Of a stretch of 28,389 bases of DNA, positions 1 through 9,834 are shown one piece after another. A program made the translations under genes and the position numbers. The stretch is from Sperchopsis tessellata (taxonomy: Eukaryota > Arthropoda > Insecta > Coleoptera > Hydrophilidae). The stretch lies in assembly GCA_033557685.1 (NCBI GenBank), contig JAWQRN010000561.1, positions 1 to 28,389 of the forward strand, in the 5' to 3' direction. Position 1 is the first letter of the stretch. Every line of letters begins with the position of its first letter. Below the pieces are notes generated by a model that saw only the letters and a program-made list of their open reading frames with translations, did no database searches and was not told the origin of the DNA.

Positions 1-1009
1 CATATGTTTATCACAAATTATAATACTTTATTATGACATCACTTACATAACTTTTATAGAAAACAGCCTAATGATCAACAAATAAAATATAGGCAGCTAA
101 AACACAAATTAATGAAACGAAAATAGTAAAATAGTTTCCCAGTTGACACAGACCACCGGGGTCATACAATGGTCACTCTACATGCCACCAAAAAAATTCT
201 TTAGATGAATTGTCTATGAAGTCTGGGATTGTATTAAATGTAATCGGTATATAGAGATATCACAATGAGGGTGTCAGTTGGGTTATCATTCATATAAATA
301 ACGAAGAGGTAAAGTCCAAAGATTGATCCTTGCTAGACGTCTCTTTCAGAATTGACCAACTAAAACATGCAAACTCTCAATTCTCATCAACTACTGTAAC
401 TCATTCTGTCTTGTATTCGTCAGGTAGTTTCTGAATAGACCAAGTGCTTGTGAAACAATATTTCATAGTTTAAACATTTAGAAGTCAAAGATCGAGGTAC
501 ACTCCTACATAGCTGTCTCTATATTCTTATTATAAATAGGAATTTTAACTTTTTTGTACAATAATATAATTTTTCTGTTTCTTCTTGAATCATAACATTT
601 ATATTGTAAAGTGATTTGAGACGATTTATTTACAGTATGTCAAGTAAATATATTTCTATATCCATCTTGTTTCTTACTTCTGGATAGGTCTAATTATGGT
701 CTCATCAAGAGCATACGAAAATGTTGAGATATCAAAACATAGATTTATTAAGTACGTCAACAGTCTGGCAATCATGTCTGATGCCATCTTCAAGAGGCGT
801 GAAACCTCCTAGGCACTCCCTACACCATTTGTATCTTTAAGTGTTTTTATGAGATTTGTTAGTTCCATTTGTTATTGAAATACTTGTTGATGGTATCAAG
901 AACTTATTTCAGAGCCCTTCCTCACATCTGCTATTTAGAAGTTTGGTTTCTTCCTATTATCACTGATCTTGCATGCCTAATCCCTTTGCTGTTTCATATT
1001 TATAGCGAG
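1..1009. other. Intergenic or intronic DNA without recognisable gene
   Basis: No exon, RNA gene or transposase fragment could be supported here. The sequence is AT-rich with stops in all frames. The only structured piece is a hammerhead-like motif at 756-794, listed separately. It could be an intron or the 5' flank of the MICAL-like gene on the + strand, whose upstream exons are not visible. Confidence 0.5.
756..794 (-). repeat. Degenerate hammerhead-ribozyme-like repeat motif
   Basis: Read on the minus strand, this begins CTTGAAGATGGCATCA, continues through a short loop to TGATTGCC, and ends with a GTTGAC element. The halves GGCATCA and TGATTGCC can pair as a stem II with one bulge. The layout matches the motif CUGANGA - stem II - GAAAC - stem III of Penelope-type hammerheads, but the GAAAC is mutated to AGACTG. 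It is therefore a decayed copy, not an active ribozyme. Repeat origin is inferred from similar motifs elsewhere in the window. Confidence 0.4.
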
Positions 1010-1107
1010 TCAATATATTAAATACAGAAATCAATTACGTTTTTCGAAAAATTAAGGGAAATAAGCCGAATTGCAGTGGACATTGGTTTCTGTCATTAAG
1101 ACGTCAT
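1010..1107 (+). repeat. Repeat family A, partial copy
   Basis: The segment from GTCAATATATTAAATACAG through the tract GAAAAATTAAGGGAAATAAG to GCAGTGGACATTGGTTTCTG matches the 3' half of the repeat at 1291-1450 and the foldback at 16557-16788. It lacks the 5' half that starts with GCTTCCTTGGCC. It lies in direct orientation about 370 bases before the next copy. It has no coding capacity. Confidence 0.6.
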
Positions 1108-1290
1108 TAGCACTCCTCTTCTTAGTAATTAGCTGTATCCCACGTACGAATAGATATTTGATTCCTTGTATATATGCTTTGACATTGTGAGTGAGCATAT
1201 TATGAGAGGTATCGCAGTGTTTCAATGTTGCAATTGAATAATCATTACACTAATTGGATATTAATCTACACGAAATTACTATTTTCACAT

Positions 1291-1450
1291 AAGAATAAGA
1301 ATTTGTAGCTTCCTTGGCCGTACATGAATGTGTTATTTTAATATTTGATAAATCAAATATCAAGCAAACCGGCCAAGTCAATATATTAAATGCAGAAATC
1401 AAATACATTTTGTGAAAAATTAAGGGGAACAAGCCGAATTCCAATAACCT
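1291..1450 (+). repeat. Repeat family A, longer copy
   Basis: The copy starts at GTAGCTTCCTTGGCCGTAC and contains an internal hairpin (ATATTTGAT, AA, ATCAAATAT) followed by CAAGCAAACCGGCCAAGTC. It then matches the copy at 1010-1107. Copies also occur at 16557-16788 and at the right edge of the window. In three copies the bases GAATTT immediately precede the start, so either they belong to the element or the target is preferred. Non-autonomous repeat, mobilising partner unknown. Confidence 0.65.
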
Positions 1451-1555
1451 AATGTTGGCTTTTCTATTTGCCGGTGTTTCGTCCACCGTTGCAGGAGAAA
1501 ACCTGAAGATGTTTACTGTGGCAGTGGAAGTCTATGTACTGAATTAGAGTTTAAA
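1451..1555. repeat. Repeat module with GGACGAAAC motif and GTGGAAGTCTAT tail
   Basis: On the minus strand this contains CTGCAACGGTGGACGAAAC followed by ACCGGCAAATAGAAAAGCC. The same string, diverged, lies on the + strand at about 7873-7915. The + strand then carries a tail CTGTGGCAGTGGAAGTCTAT also seen near 7000-7040, 7960-7985 and at the end of the foldbacks at 6604-6672 and 13431-13620. It is directly joined to the family A copy on its left, so a composite element is possible. Confidence 0.5.
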
Positions 1556-2972
1556 AATATTTCCAATTCACCTGACTAAGATCGTCACAAGCTTCCAGAT
1601 GGTCCAACATTGTTAATTTTATAGTTAGTTTATTATTATTATTATTAATCAATGATTGATTATTGATTAAAATAGAAAAAACTCAGGCTAGCCGAGGACC
1701 CTTCATATATATACTTATGTCCGTCATATAAAAAAGGGGATTTCTGAATGAATATTAAATAAAGGGATACATTGTTGGTTTACCCACTTGTAATTATGTA
1801 GTTAGTTTTTAAAATTATGCCTGGAAAGTTTACTTTCATCGAAATTTCTTCATTTTTAAAATGCATAGTCAAAAATTGTTGTTGAAGTTAAAATAAGAAA
1901 AACACGAAAGAGGTACATATTACTTTCAAATACGAATGCTTCTATACTCATCGTAAATTGGAATAATTAAACAAAATTTCAGAAAAAACTATATTGTAAC
2001 TAAATAACTACACAGATTACAATTACAACGTTGTGTTGTATACGAATTTTTAACTTACACTGAATATTTCTGCTGAAGTTAAAATTTAATACCTCTTGCA
2101 TTCTATTTCTAGCTTTAAACACATAACATCGTTCATAACGTTTACATACATAATATTTATGTGTCTATTATGTAAAACACAAACAGACCCTCTTAAAAAA
2201 TTGAAATGTTGAAAGTTTTAGCTATCATTTATTGACTGGTAATATTTCTTATGTACAGGCAACCCCAGTTTATCGCGCCCCTGGTGAGTGGGAATTTGTT
2301 ATATTGCTATCGAAATTCAATTATGAAAAAAACATTTGCATTTTTTGCAATAAATCAATAGTTATCATACATTTTTGGTTGTCCAACATAAATGATAAGT
2401 TTCAATTAATATGATCCTGTGTGGTTAATTATACACAGACAGTGATATTAGTTGGTTGGTTGTGATGTTAACGATGCTCTGACAGCCGTGGTCATTTCAT
2501 GTCGAATATCTTTTATTAAGTCAAATGATTGTCTTTGATATTCAGGACATCAAGTTGACAGTAATACTGTTTTATTAATTATGTATGTTTATACTTATTT
2601 ATTATTATTAAAAAAAGTATTTCAATGAATAGTGGTAATTTGAATAGTTTTCTTTTACAAGCCTACTTTCAGCTATTATTTTTGGTTGTAGGCGTTCTTT
2701 TTAGAAAAATTATTGTGATTTTTCGCTATATATTGCTGATAAACGAGAGTTACCTGTACATTTATCATACGTGTACATTTAATCTCGAAAAAGAGGTTAA
2801 ATTAAACATCAATGGGAAATATGGTGTTAATGTCCAAGATCAGTTTCAAACTTCTATATAAGTCTTATTCGAAGTTTAAATATTATTATAAATTACATGA
2901 AGTACCTACTACAAATAGAAATAATAAAAATAACAGTTTTATGGAACAAATAATGGCCAATTTATAATGTAG
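1556..2972. other. AT-rich DNA, no firm gene
   Basis: This stretch holds a short (TTA)n tract near 1633-1647 beside a small palindrome (TTAATCAAT...ATTGATTAA), and otherwise AT-rich sequence. A possible 25-base microexon at 2260-2284 has AG before it and GTGAGT after it, but it cannot be tied securely to the MICAL-like gene. Short open frames here resemble chance. Confidence 0.5.
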
Positions 2973-2974
2973 TA

Positions 2975-3964
2975 TTAGACGGACCGGAAAGTAATGTCGT
3001 TTTTTACATTAAATTCAAACAAATAAATTTTTAACTATTTATTTTTAATCAATGATGTCATCACCCTTATTAACAACCTTTTGCCATCTAGTGTGCAAAC
3101 TTTCAATGCCGGATCGATAAAAGTCAATTGGTTTTTGAGCAAAATTCTTTCATTTTTTCCAGGGTTCGTCTTACGCAGTGTGGTCTTGCATTATCGTGTT
3201 GCAGAATAATGGCTTCTCTGTTGACAGTCGCTGGACAATTTTCAATTAAAGATTGATTTACTTGATCGAATTGTTCACAGTAAAGGTCTGCATTCACAGT
3301 TTGTCCAGGTTTCAGCACTTCAAAATGAACGATTCCGCGAATACATCACCAAACACACAAAAGTGACTTTTTGGGATGTAAACCTGGCTTAGCAGTACTT
3401 CGTGACGAATCATTCGGATAGAGCCAGTGCCTTTTGCATTTTGGGACCCACTTGCTCTGCATACTTTACTAATCTGCTGCAAATGTTCTTGGATGGTCGA
3501 CCATGGCTGGTTAAGAGTGTTTGACAGTTCCTCGATTGTCTGACACAGATTTGTTTCCACTTCTGCCCTTAACACATCGTTGTCTAAAGTTGTTGATCTT
3601 CCTAATCGATACGAGTCGGAAAGATCAAAATTACCAGATCTGAACTTAGAAAACCACCTTTGGCATTTACGAATGTCTAATGCATTTGGATAAACATGAC
3701 AAATATTTTTAGTAGCAACTATTTCGTTACTACCCTTGTGAAACTCAAAAAGCATACAATGCCGGATATGTATCTCTTCTAGTATTTGGCTGGGCATTTC
3801 ATCCAAAATTGTAAAAAAAAAATTAAGTTTTAATTATTTACAAGTAAACAAGTCTCTTTAACCTTACAATGTTTTTGGCACGGCTTTGAAGTACACAAGG
3901 AGATGATAAATGATAAACAAATATTAACATGCGCAGAAACGACATTACTTTCCTATCCCCCTAA
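2975..3964 (-). mobile_element. mariner element, internally deleted, both ends present
   Basis: The ends form imperfect inverted repeats: left TTAGACGGACCGGAAAGTAA and right (reverse complement) TTAGGGGGATAGGAAAGTAA, both continuing TGTCGTTT. A TA dinucleotide flanks each side (2973-2974 and 3965-3966), the expected mariner target duplication. The element is 990 bp; autonomous mariners are about 1.3 kb, so about 300 bp are missing. The transposase is on the minus strand and broken. The terminal repeats still resemble each other, so a non-autonomous role was possible, but the two ends already differ at several positions. Confidence 0.88.
3045..3806 (-). pseudogene. mariner transposase pseudogene
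   Basis: The product would be a cut-and-paste DDD transposase. The first frame (3806-3312) begins MDEMPSQ and contains the helix-turn-helix region, with IRHCMLFEFHKGSN, CQRWFSKFRSGNFDL and the inter-helix part up to LQQISKVCRAS. The frame then shifts. The catalytic region is cut: the stretch that should carry the first Asp (the GDEKW type motif) is missing. A later segment with LKPGQTVNADLYC and the second-Asp motif HDNARPH survives in the 3318-3124 frame. After that the frame jumps straight to the C-terminal RWQKVV region, so the third Asp is deleted too. Two internal deletions, a frameshift and at least one stop make it non-functional. Confidence 0.88.
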
Positions 3965-4084
3965 TATAATCATAACTGAATTTTCTTAGCGTTAAAAAAA
4001 TACGGCTTGTGCTATAATCTATCTTTAACAAAGTATGTCCATATTCCAAATCTTATATTGGTTTTGTGTAATTTTTGGACCACA

Positions 4085-4960
4085 TCTGCTGATTTTTTAG
4101 GTAGTGCATTTTGCACAGATATATGAGAGTGTTATTACATGTGTCTCCCATTTTTAGTTTGACAGGATTAAAACATCTAAATCAGTCTGTTCGGTTACTA
4201 ACTCCCACTAAATACCACTTATGATATAGTCCACAATTCAATTAGTATTTCCAAATTGCAGGACAGTACATTTACTTTCATTCAACTTTAATTGCCCTCT
4301 ATTGGTTCATCTTTCTATAATCAGAAAGTCTTCTTGGATATCTTGCGATCTTTTAATCCAATGTGAAACAGGTTCCCCATATATTGCAATGTATGATCTA
4401 ATAGGTTTTCATGTCACATCCTTGCTTCAATGTAACCAAAATTATTAATGCATATATTATCAATTATTGTGATTATTTTATGTTATTGTTGCAAGTAATA
4501 GTTCCTTATATTTTGTATAAGTTTATCATTATTATTGAAGTTTAAGTTAAAGTCTTCGCAGATCCATATTTTACAATAGTCAGAGTGTCTTTAAAGTTTC
4601 ATGAATCTCAGATAATATTTGCAAGAACGAGACAAGAATGTTTGCACGAGGTAATATATCTGTAGATATACAAAATCACTGAGTTTAGAAATTCCACTAA
4701 TTTCTATCACTGATTCCTTGCTTTTGTGCGTTAGTTATGTCAGTACAATATAGTCTATTTCATCTCTTGATAATATACAAGATCCAGCTTTCTTTTCTTT
4801 TATTTTTTTCTGGAAAATCATGAAGCCTTAAGGTATTTCTTTAGGTAAAGAGAATTTGTATCATCTGTGAAAATTTAGGTTCAATTAGGGCAATTACCTC
4901 TAGGCCAATGAGAGTTCAAGAAAATGATTGATATTGTGTGATTTATTTATTTCGATCTTA
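4085..4960 (-). pseudogene. Decayed non-LTR retrotransposon (endonuclease and RT end)
   Basis: No long open frame remains, but pieces of a LINE ORF2 can be read on the minus strand across frames. Near 4560-4527 there is ICEDFNLNFNNND, matching the GDFN catalytic motif of apurinic-type endonucleases (Gly changed to Glu). A downstream IIDNICINNFGYIEA fits the endonuclease C-terminal DxxF-type region. Between about 4380 and 4100 lies QLKLNESKCTVLQFGN followed by KWETHV, typical of the region after the YxDD box of CR1/Jockey-type reverse transcriptases. The RT palm between the two parts is missing. Many stops. Clade assignment is uncertain. Confidence 0.6.
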
Positions 4961-5883
4961 CCACCAATATGATTCTTGTCCTATCAACCAGTAGAATATG
5001 CTCCGTACAATAATTGCTATTCGAAAAGTGTAAAATCAACCTTCACTTGGTATAAATTAGTTGTGAGAATATTCCATTGTACAATAATGCAAATGTTATA
5101 AGTACTATTGATTATGCCATTTAGAACTTTCCGTGTAAATTTATGTCTGCAATAAGTGTAATTAAAGATTAATTTATATGTGCAGGTGTGTTCATACAAG
5201 GCATACCATTTTAGGCAAGGAATACCATGTTAATTTCCATTGCACATCAACTTGCATAATCACAAATTTATGAACACCTCATGTCGGTGTACATGAAATA
5301 AAAAAGTCGTGTTAAATAAATTCAGACTTGTTTTTTGTACTGGTTTTGTTTTGCTTTTTTAAACTACTGCTCTGTTTAACGAAATATACAAAGTACATTA
5401 TTTTTACACATTTCTACCTGCATGATGTACACTGGCTGACTGGAGGTTTTTGACTTGTCATTGTATTCTGTTTTTGTTCCCACCAGTAGTCTCTCACTGT
5501 GAGTCATTCACCCATTTAGTATTCACACTTGATAGAACTTCTTAACTGTCATTTTTTATTTTTATTGCATTTAATTATAATTAGTAGGTGTGTGCTGGTC
5601 TTTTGTTGGATAATAACACTTCCTTTCCATGCTGCAGTTGCACATTGTTTTCAAAACATCACAGACATATTCTCATACTTTACAGGAACTGTAGAAAGAT
5701 TATAAGCAAGAGAAATTTATTTAAAAATTACCCACTCTTACTTGTAATAATGTCAGTGTAACCTACTGTCCATTGTACATTAAATGTAAAATAAATAACA
5801 AACAGAAAAAAACATAAATAATGCAAAAAAAGTTAATGAATATCTTGTGTGAACAAAATAATGTTAAAATATCGTGTCACCAG
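4961..5883. other. Sequence before the first visible MICAL-like exon, nothing recognised
   Basis: AT-rich, no transposase, RT or conserved host exon recognised on either strand. It most likely belongs to the intron upstream of the exon at 5884. The polypyrimidine tract before that exon is weak. Confidence 0.4.
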
Positions 5884-6106
5884 GACTCTGACGGCTACAA
5901 CACCCGAACCGAAACCAAGGAAGTCAGGTGTATCAGTAAGCAGTTCTAGCGCATTCGGTTCAAATACTTCATTGTCAAGCACTACCTCCACAAGCACTAC
6001 TGGAAGAAAAAAAAAACCAGCACCAAGGCCTCCCACTGCTTCAAATGTCACAGAAAAAAATGACTCTGCCCAGAGCTCTTTAACTTCAAGTCCTTGTACT
6101 AGTGTG
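5884..6106 (+). CDS. MICALL: MICAL-like protein, exon encoding Pro/Ser-rich linker
   Basis: This is the first visible exon of a MICAL-like gene. It encodes 74 codons after one phase base, starting TLTATTPEPKPRKSG and ending SSPCTSV. The composition is low-complexity: a Ser/Thr run, then GRKKKPAPRPP, a basic proline-rich motif of the kind found between the LIM domain and the C-terminal bMERB domain in MICAL-like proteins, where it can bind SH3 proteins. The donor is clear (G|GTAAGT at 6107), and it joins in frame to the exon at 8623. The 5' end at 5884 rests on a CAG acceptor with a poor pyrimidine tract, so the exact start is less certain. Upstream exons with CH and LIM domains were not found and should lie left of the window. 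Confidence 0.65.
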
Positions 6107-6568
6107 GTAAGTAAATATATTAATTTTTGTAAAAGAACTTTAGTTTTGTTCGTTATTAAGACTTATTTTATATTATCTGCCTAGCTATGAAAGAAAACAC
6201 ATAATAATCAATATTATTATCATCAGAATCAACAATTAAAAAATGGTTTATATAATTATCGACAATGCCATACATTAAATAATTTAATGATCAGTACACA
6301 ACAATGATTCTAAGATAAACTAACAATGCAGAAAAAAAGAATCACAAAATAATGATCTAGTTGTTTTTATCATCACTTAAAACTATTGTCATAACCATAA
6401 AAAATAGTTAGTTCAATTGAAAACCTTGTATCCTTAACTGCGTATAGCATTTTGTCACAGTTGAATAAGAAAGTATACAGTGGTGCACCCAAATATTCAT
6501 TAATTTAATAAAAATAATCAATCAGTAGATATGTTCTTATACACTTTTTAAACACTGGGTTATATCTT

Positions 6569-6983
6569 CTAACAGTGTACAGGAAGAAAACACACGGTTA
6601 TCTGTATTAATGTTGTTTCCACCCGGAAACAACATTCATACAGATAATAACCATGGAAGTCTATTACATTTGACACGGTTATCTCTTTAAAAACCTGAAG
6701 ATTTTCTTTTAATTCATTTGTATAGTTCCACTTTTTGTCCATTAGAACCTAATTATCTGCTCCAAAATACAATCAGGAAAAAACAGGGACACACTTCTTC
6801 AGATCAAGGGGGTCCGATTTTAGTAATCAAGACGGACCCCTTGATGTGAAGATGTGTGTCCTTGTCTTTTCCTGATCGTCTTTTAGAGGTCAAAAGGTGC
6901 CCCTATAGAAATGAATTAAAAAAAAATTTTCAGATTGTTTAAGTGATAACCGTCTGCTGGTTTTTCTTCTTGTACACAGTTAG
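6569..6983. repeat. Long foldback element with nested hairpin
   Basis: The outer arms are CTAACAGTGTACAGGAAGAA at 6569 and its near reverse complement ending at 6983 (TTCTTGTACACAGTTAG). Further inward, the block around 6682-6726 pairs with 6903-6948. A central near-perfect hairpin has arms 6772-6816 and 6833-6876, with GGGACACAC and GGTCCG in the arms. No open reading frame. The left arm is interrupted by the 69 bp insertion at 6604-6672. Probably a non-autonomous DNA or foldback element; no target duplication was established for the outer element. Confidence 0.7.
6604..6672 (+). mobile_element. 69-bp hairpin element (family B) with 12-bp direct repeats
   Basis: The 12-mer ACACGGTTATCT stands on both sides (6592-6603 and 6673-6684). 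The opposite arm of the host foldback has no such insertion, so the empty site can be read. The insert starts GTATTAATGTTGTTTCC and ends GGAAGTCTATTACATTTG. These are the same two ends as the longer family B copy at 13431-13620, so this is an internally deleted copy. It folds into a hairpin with an ACCC loop. Confidence 0.65.
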
Positions 6984-7220
6984 TTTCCTGAAAACTTTAA
7001 GATATCTACTGTGGCCATGGAAATTTACTTACAAAATATGGAAGATATTGTTGATTAAATCTTTAATAAGATGGTTATAGAATTGAACCATCACATAGTA
7101 TGTTTCTCTTTATGTCTGTGCCAACCTACAAAATGGAACCAAAAGGTTAGTTCTAGCCTTGTCTCATATCAACTTCTGAGCACTTCCGAAAGAGACTAAT
7201 GTTATCACGTACACAAACAA

Positions 7221-7240
7221 CATATATATATATATATATA
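7221..7240. repeat. (TA)n microsatellite, left border of foldback
   Basis: A pure TA run precedes the foldback element at 7241-7493, and a longer run follows it at 7494-7526, as though the element had landed inside a TA microsatellite. Confidence 0.9.
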
Positions 7241-7490
7241 CATGGTTGTATGTTGGTACGGATGCTTTCGTGGGTGTAGTATGCAGCAGATGATTTTCGA
7301 GTGTTATCCCACGTATGTGCTTCTTCATTCTGAGAAGAGCGAGATTTTGATTTCGGCCGATATCTTTCGGCCATCGTCAGATCGTCATAGCGGGCGCTAT
7401 GTCAATCTGACGATAGCAGAAAGCTTATCAAAAAGCTCGTTCTTCTCAGAATGAAGAAGCACGTACGTAGGATAAAACTCAAAAATCATC

Positions 7491-7493
<3 letters not shown>
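7241..7493. repeat. Foldback element inside (TA)n, with hammerhead-like motif
   Basis: The arms 7281-7344 and 7430-7495 are inverted copies (shared core CTTCTTCATTCTGAGAAG). A second palindrome sits in the middle at 7373-7414, with ATCGTCAGAT and ATCTGACGAT around CATAGCGGGCGCTATG. Minus-strand bases 7380-7349 read CTGACGA, then TGGCC and CGGCC that can pair, then GAAATC. This fits the hammerhead core CUGANGA - stem II - GAAA. The right arm carries a shortened version (CTGACGATAGCAGAAAG). Non-coding. Confidence 0.7.

Positions 7494-7526
<33 letters not shown>
7494..7526. repeat. (TA)n microsatellite, right border of foldback
   Basis: An uninterrupted AT dinucleotide run adjoining the right arm of the foldback element. 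Confidence 0.9.
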
Positions 7527-7528
<2 letters not shown>

Positions 7529-7872
7529 AGGCATAAAATGCCTTTTATTATTCATACTATTTTATTCTGTGAAAAACATTTGGCAAAAATATCCATCGCA
7601 TTTCCCCAACACCCTATCAACGGCTTAATCTGCCAACAATTTTAATGTACAGTTTTATGTTGTTATTGTACAATTACCACTAACAGAGTTGGCCTTTCTG
7701 AAGATTAAGCCATGGAAATGTCATTATTCTTTGATTAATAATTCTGAGAACTACATGTCAGTCTATATTTAGCACTTTTTAGAGCTGGTCGACACCCACA
7801 CCTAGTACTTTTCAGAGCCACATGGTAGCCTACACTTTGTACTTTTAAGAACTACATGTCTTGATAATATCC

Positions 7873-7985
7873 TCTGCAACGGTGAACGAATCGTCGGCAA
7901 AAAGAAAAGCCAACACGCGGTTATCTCCCGGAAAATCTATCTATATATCTGTGGCTGTGGAAATCTACGTGCTGAATAAAAAGAT
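7873..7985 (+). repeat. Repeat module related to 1451-1555
   Basis: CTGCAACGGTGAACGAATCG followed by TCGGCAAAAAGAAAAGCCAA matches the minus-strand sequence of 1451-1500. It continues ACACGCGGTTATCTCCCGG and ends with a CTGTGGAAATCTACGTGCTG tail like the one at 1515-1550. The same tail, diverged, is at about 7000-7040. A non-coding interspersed repeat. Confidence 0.55.
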
Positions 7986-8622
7986 AGATGGTTTTCCACC
8001 TAAATAGCTTTTAAGCTTTGAATTACATTTTCAAGAACTTTACCCTTTATAGTAAACTATTTAGGCATATCTTCGATAAGCATAATTTCTTTTTTTGGCC
8101 TTTGTTTGGTAACAGTGAGTTCTCTTGAATCCTCGGTCTGGTTTCTGTTTAAAGGGAGGTTCCCAGAGATGTGCCCAAATGTCATCCTCAAGAATAATTC
8201 GGGAAGAAATGCCACCCTCCAAATTTATTTTCTGTACAGTTTTTGATGCACCTTTTCCACGCCCAAATCATCATGTGAAATTTTCAGAACACTTGTTTTC
8301 CCGAATTCAGTGACAATAACAAAGATTATCAACTTTTTGCACCATGTCTTCAGTTTCGGCCTCGATGAGTCATGAATGCTTTTTGACCCATTGTACACTT
8401 TTGTAAATAGCTTTATTACACATTAATCTTCAAGTTTAGTTTCACACATTTTATCAAAAATCCTCATTATTTGGCTTATATTTTTCTAAATATTATAGCT
8501 ATTAAAAAAATTATTTCTTGTTATTCTAATTTTTGTTTCATAGGTAGGTAAGTAGATAATTTCAAATTTCCAAATTTAAATTTATTTGTACATGTTATAA
8601 TTTTAATTATATTTTTTGCTAG

Positions 8623-8923
8623 CCACAATCTCCAAAGACTGTCCATAAAGCCAGGAAGACGAAGAAAGCTCCTTTGCCTCCAAGCTTTATGTCTACACCA
8701 TTCCTTAAGAAGCAACTTCCTAGTCAATTAATTTTTGATGCCTCTCCAGTTCCTACAATCATTACTAGTCCTGAGCCATTACATCCACAGCCAGAAATCA
8801 AACTTGATCAAGAGGATCTTTTGAATAGTCCCACGCCTAGTGTGGATATAGAACTCGATAAACAGAAAGGTGTTAAAGATGAAGTCAATCGAAATAGACA
8901 AAGTCAATCTCTTAGTACATCTA
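8623..8923 (+). CDS. MICALL: MICAL-like protein, second visible exon (linker)
   Basis: This exon encodes 100 codons plus one base, PQSPKTVHKARKTKKAPLPP onward to SQSLSTS. It has a good acceptor (TTTTTTGCTAG) and donor (GTAAGT at 8924), and its frame is continuous with both neighbours. The sequence is a disordered linker: a basic Pro-rich start (RKTKKAPLPPSF), then an acidic segment (LDQEDLLNSP). No fold is expected. In the family, this region lies between the LIM and bMERB domains and recruits partners of endosomal recycling tubules; the partners here are unknown. The exon is well supported by phase, splice sites and lack of stops. Confidence 0.8.
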
Positions 8924-9224
8924 GTAAGTATTTTATTTCTTTTTTAAATTAATTTATATTAAACAAAAGCATTTATGTTTTTTAACCATATGTTATTATC
9001 TCATCAACTTGCTAACTTTATTGAAATTCAAGGATTTTTGCCTTTTACTAATGAAAATATTACTTGCGCAGCAACTCAATATTAACTCTTAATCTTCGAT
9101 GTACACACAGACTGAAAAATTTGCATATTTAATAGCTTTTAAGTTAATATCAGAAATCCCAAAGCTATACTATTTTTTAACAACTGCAATTTTTATATAA
9201 CTATATTATTTTTTGTTGTTTCAG

Positions 9225-9582
9225 ATCAAGATCAAGATCAAGATGCTGATTATAATTACATTAATCCTGACAAAAGTACTTATGGTAAATGGAAGCGAAG
9301 AAAAGGTCCAGCTCCAGCAAGACCTGTGCCTCAGCGAAGAACCATAAAGTCTCTTCCAGTTATGGAAATTAAACGTGAACTAGATGTGATAGAGGTACAA
9401 CAGCAAGGACTAGAAAAGCAAGGAGTTCGCCTGGAGCAGATCATTAGAGACAGATGTGAAGGACCTAATACGGACATAGAGAGCCAAGTTCCTATCGAAG
9501 TGGAAGACTTGATTTTGCAGTTGTTTGAAGTTGTTAACGAGAAGAATGAATTGTGCAGGCGGCAAGCAGAACTAATGTACCT
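9225..9582 (+). CDS. MICALL: MICAL-like protein, exon with start of bMERB domain
   Basis: The exon opens with a short DQDQDQD acidic run and then GKWKRRKGPAPARPVPQRR, the basic proline-rich lead-in typical of MICAL-like proteins. From IKRELDVIEVQQQGLEKQGV it begins the bMERB (DUF3585) domain, a coiled three-helix fold that binds GTP-loaded Rab8-family GTPases (Rab8, 10, 13, 35). The conserved QGLEKQGVRLEQIIRD segment is intact, and the second helix LILQLFEVVNEKNELCRRQ follows. The acceptor (TTGTTTCAG) and donor (GTAAGT at 9583) are strong. Phase 2 leaves CT to be completed by G from the next exon. In the cell the protein should act on recycling endosomes or junctional membranes, as known for MICAL-L1/L2; this is inferred from the family. 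Confidence 0.92.
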
Positions 9583-9834
9583 GTAAGTACTTTTTATTTA
9601 TTTTATTTAAAAATTGAATTTATAATTAAAAGTTCCTAATATTTAGCAATAGTAATTTAAAAAAAGGGGCTCCAATCTCCATTGAAACAAAATATTAATA
9701 TTGCTTTTTCTATATTGATTTTAATGTTTTGTAATCTTCTTTAATGCTCTTATGCAAGTAACTCTTCCTTATAATGTCTTAATCTCAGCTTCTTCACTTT
9801 CGATTGTATAAATTAATTTAAATTTTCTTTTTAG

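Larger units (their letters stand above)
6107..8622 (+). other. MICAL-like intron filled with foldback repeats
   Basis: The intron runs from GTAAGT at 6107 to the acceptor TTTTTTGCTAG ending at 8622. It holds the foldback at 6569-6983, the repeat module near 6990-7040, the TA-bounded foldback at 7241-7493 and a further repeat module at 7873-7985. The remainder (6107-6568, 7528-7870, 7986-8622) is AT-rich with no gene recognised. Confidence 0.7.

Noticed and set aside
5833..6051. Minus-strand frame opposite the first visible MICAL-like exon
   Set aside because: It is the complement of the Ser/Pro-rich exon and has no independent support.
8125..8420. Possible decayed coding piece, minus strand (EFGKTSVLKISHDDLGVEKVH)
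   Set aside because: Reads somewhat like protein over two frames but I could not assign a family, and it is not joined to any splice signal of the MICAL-like gene.
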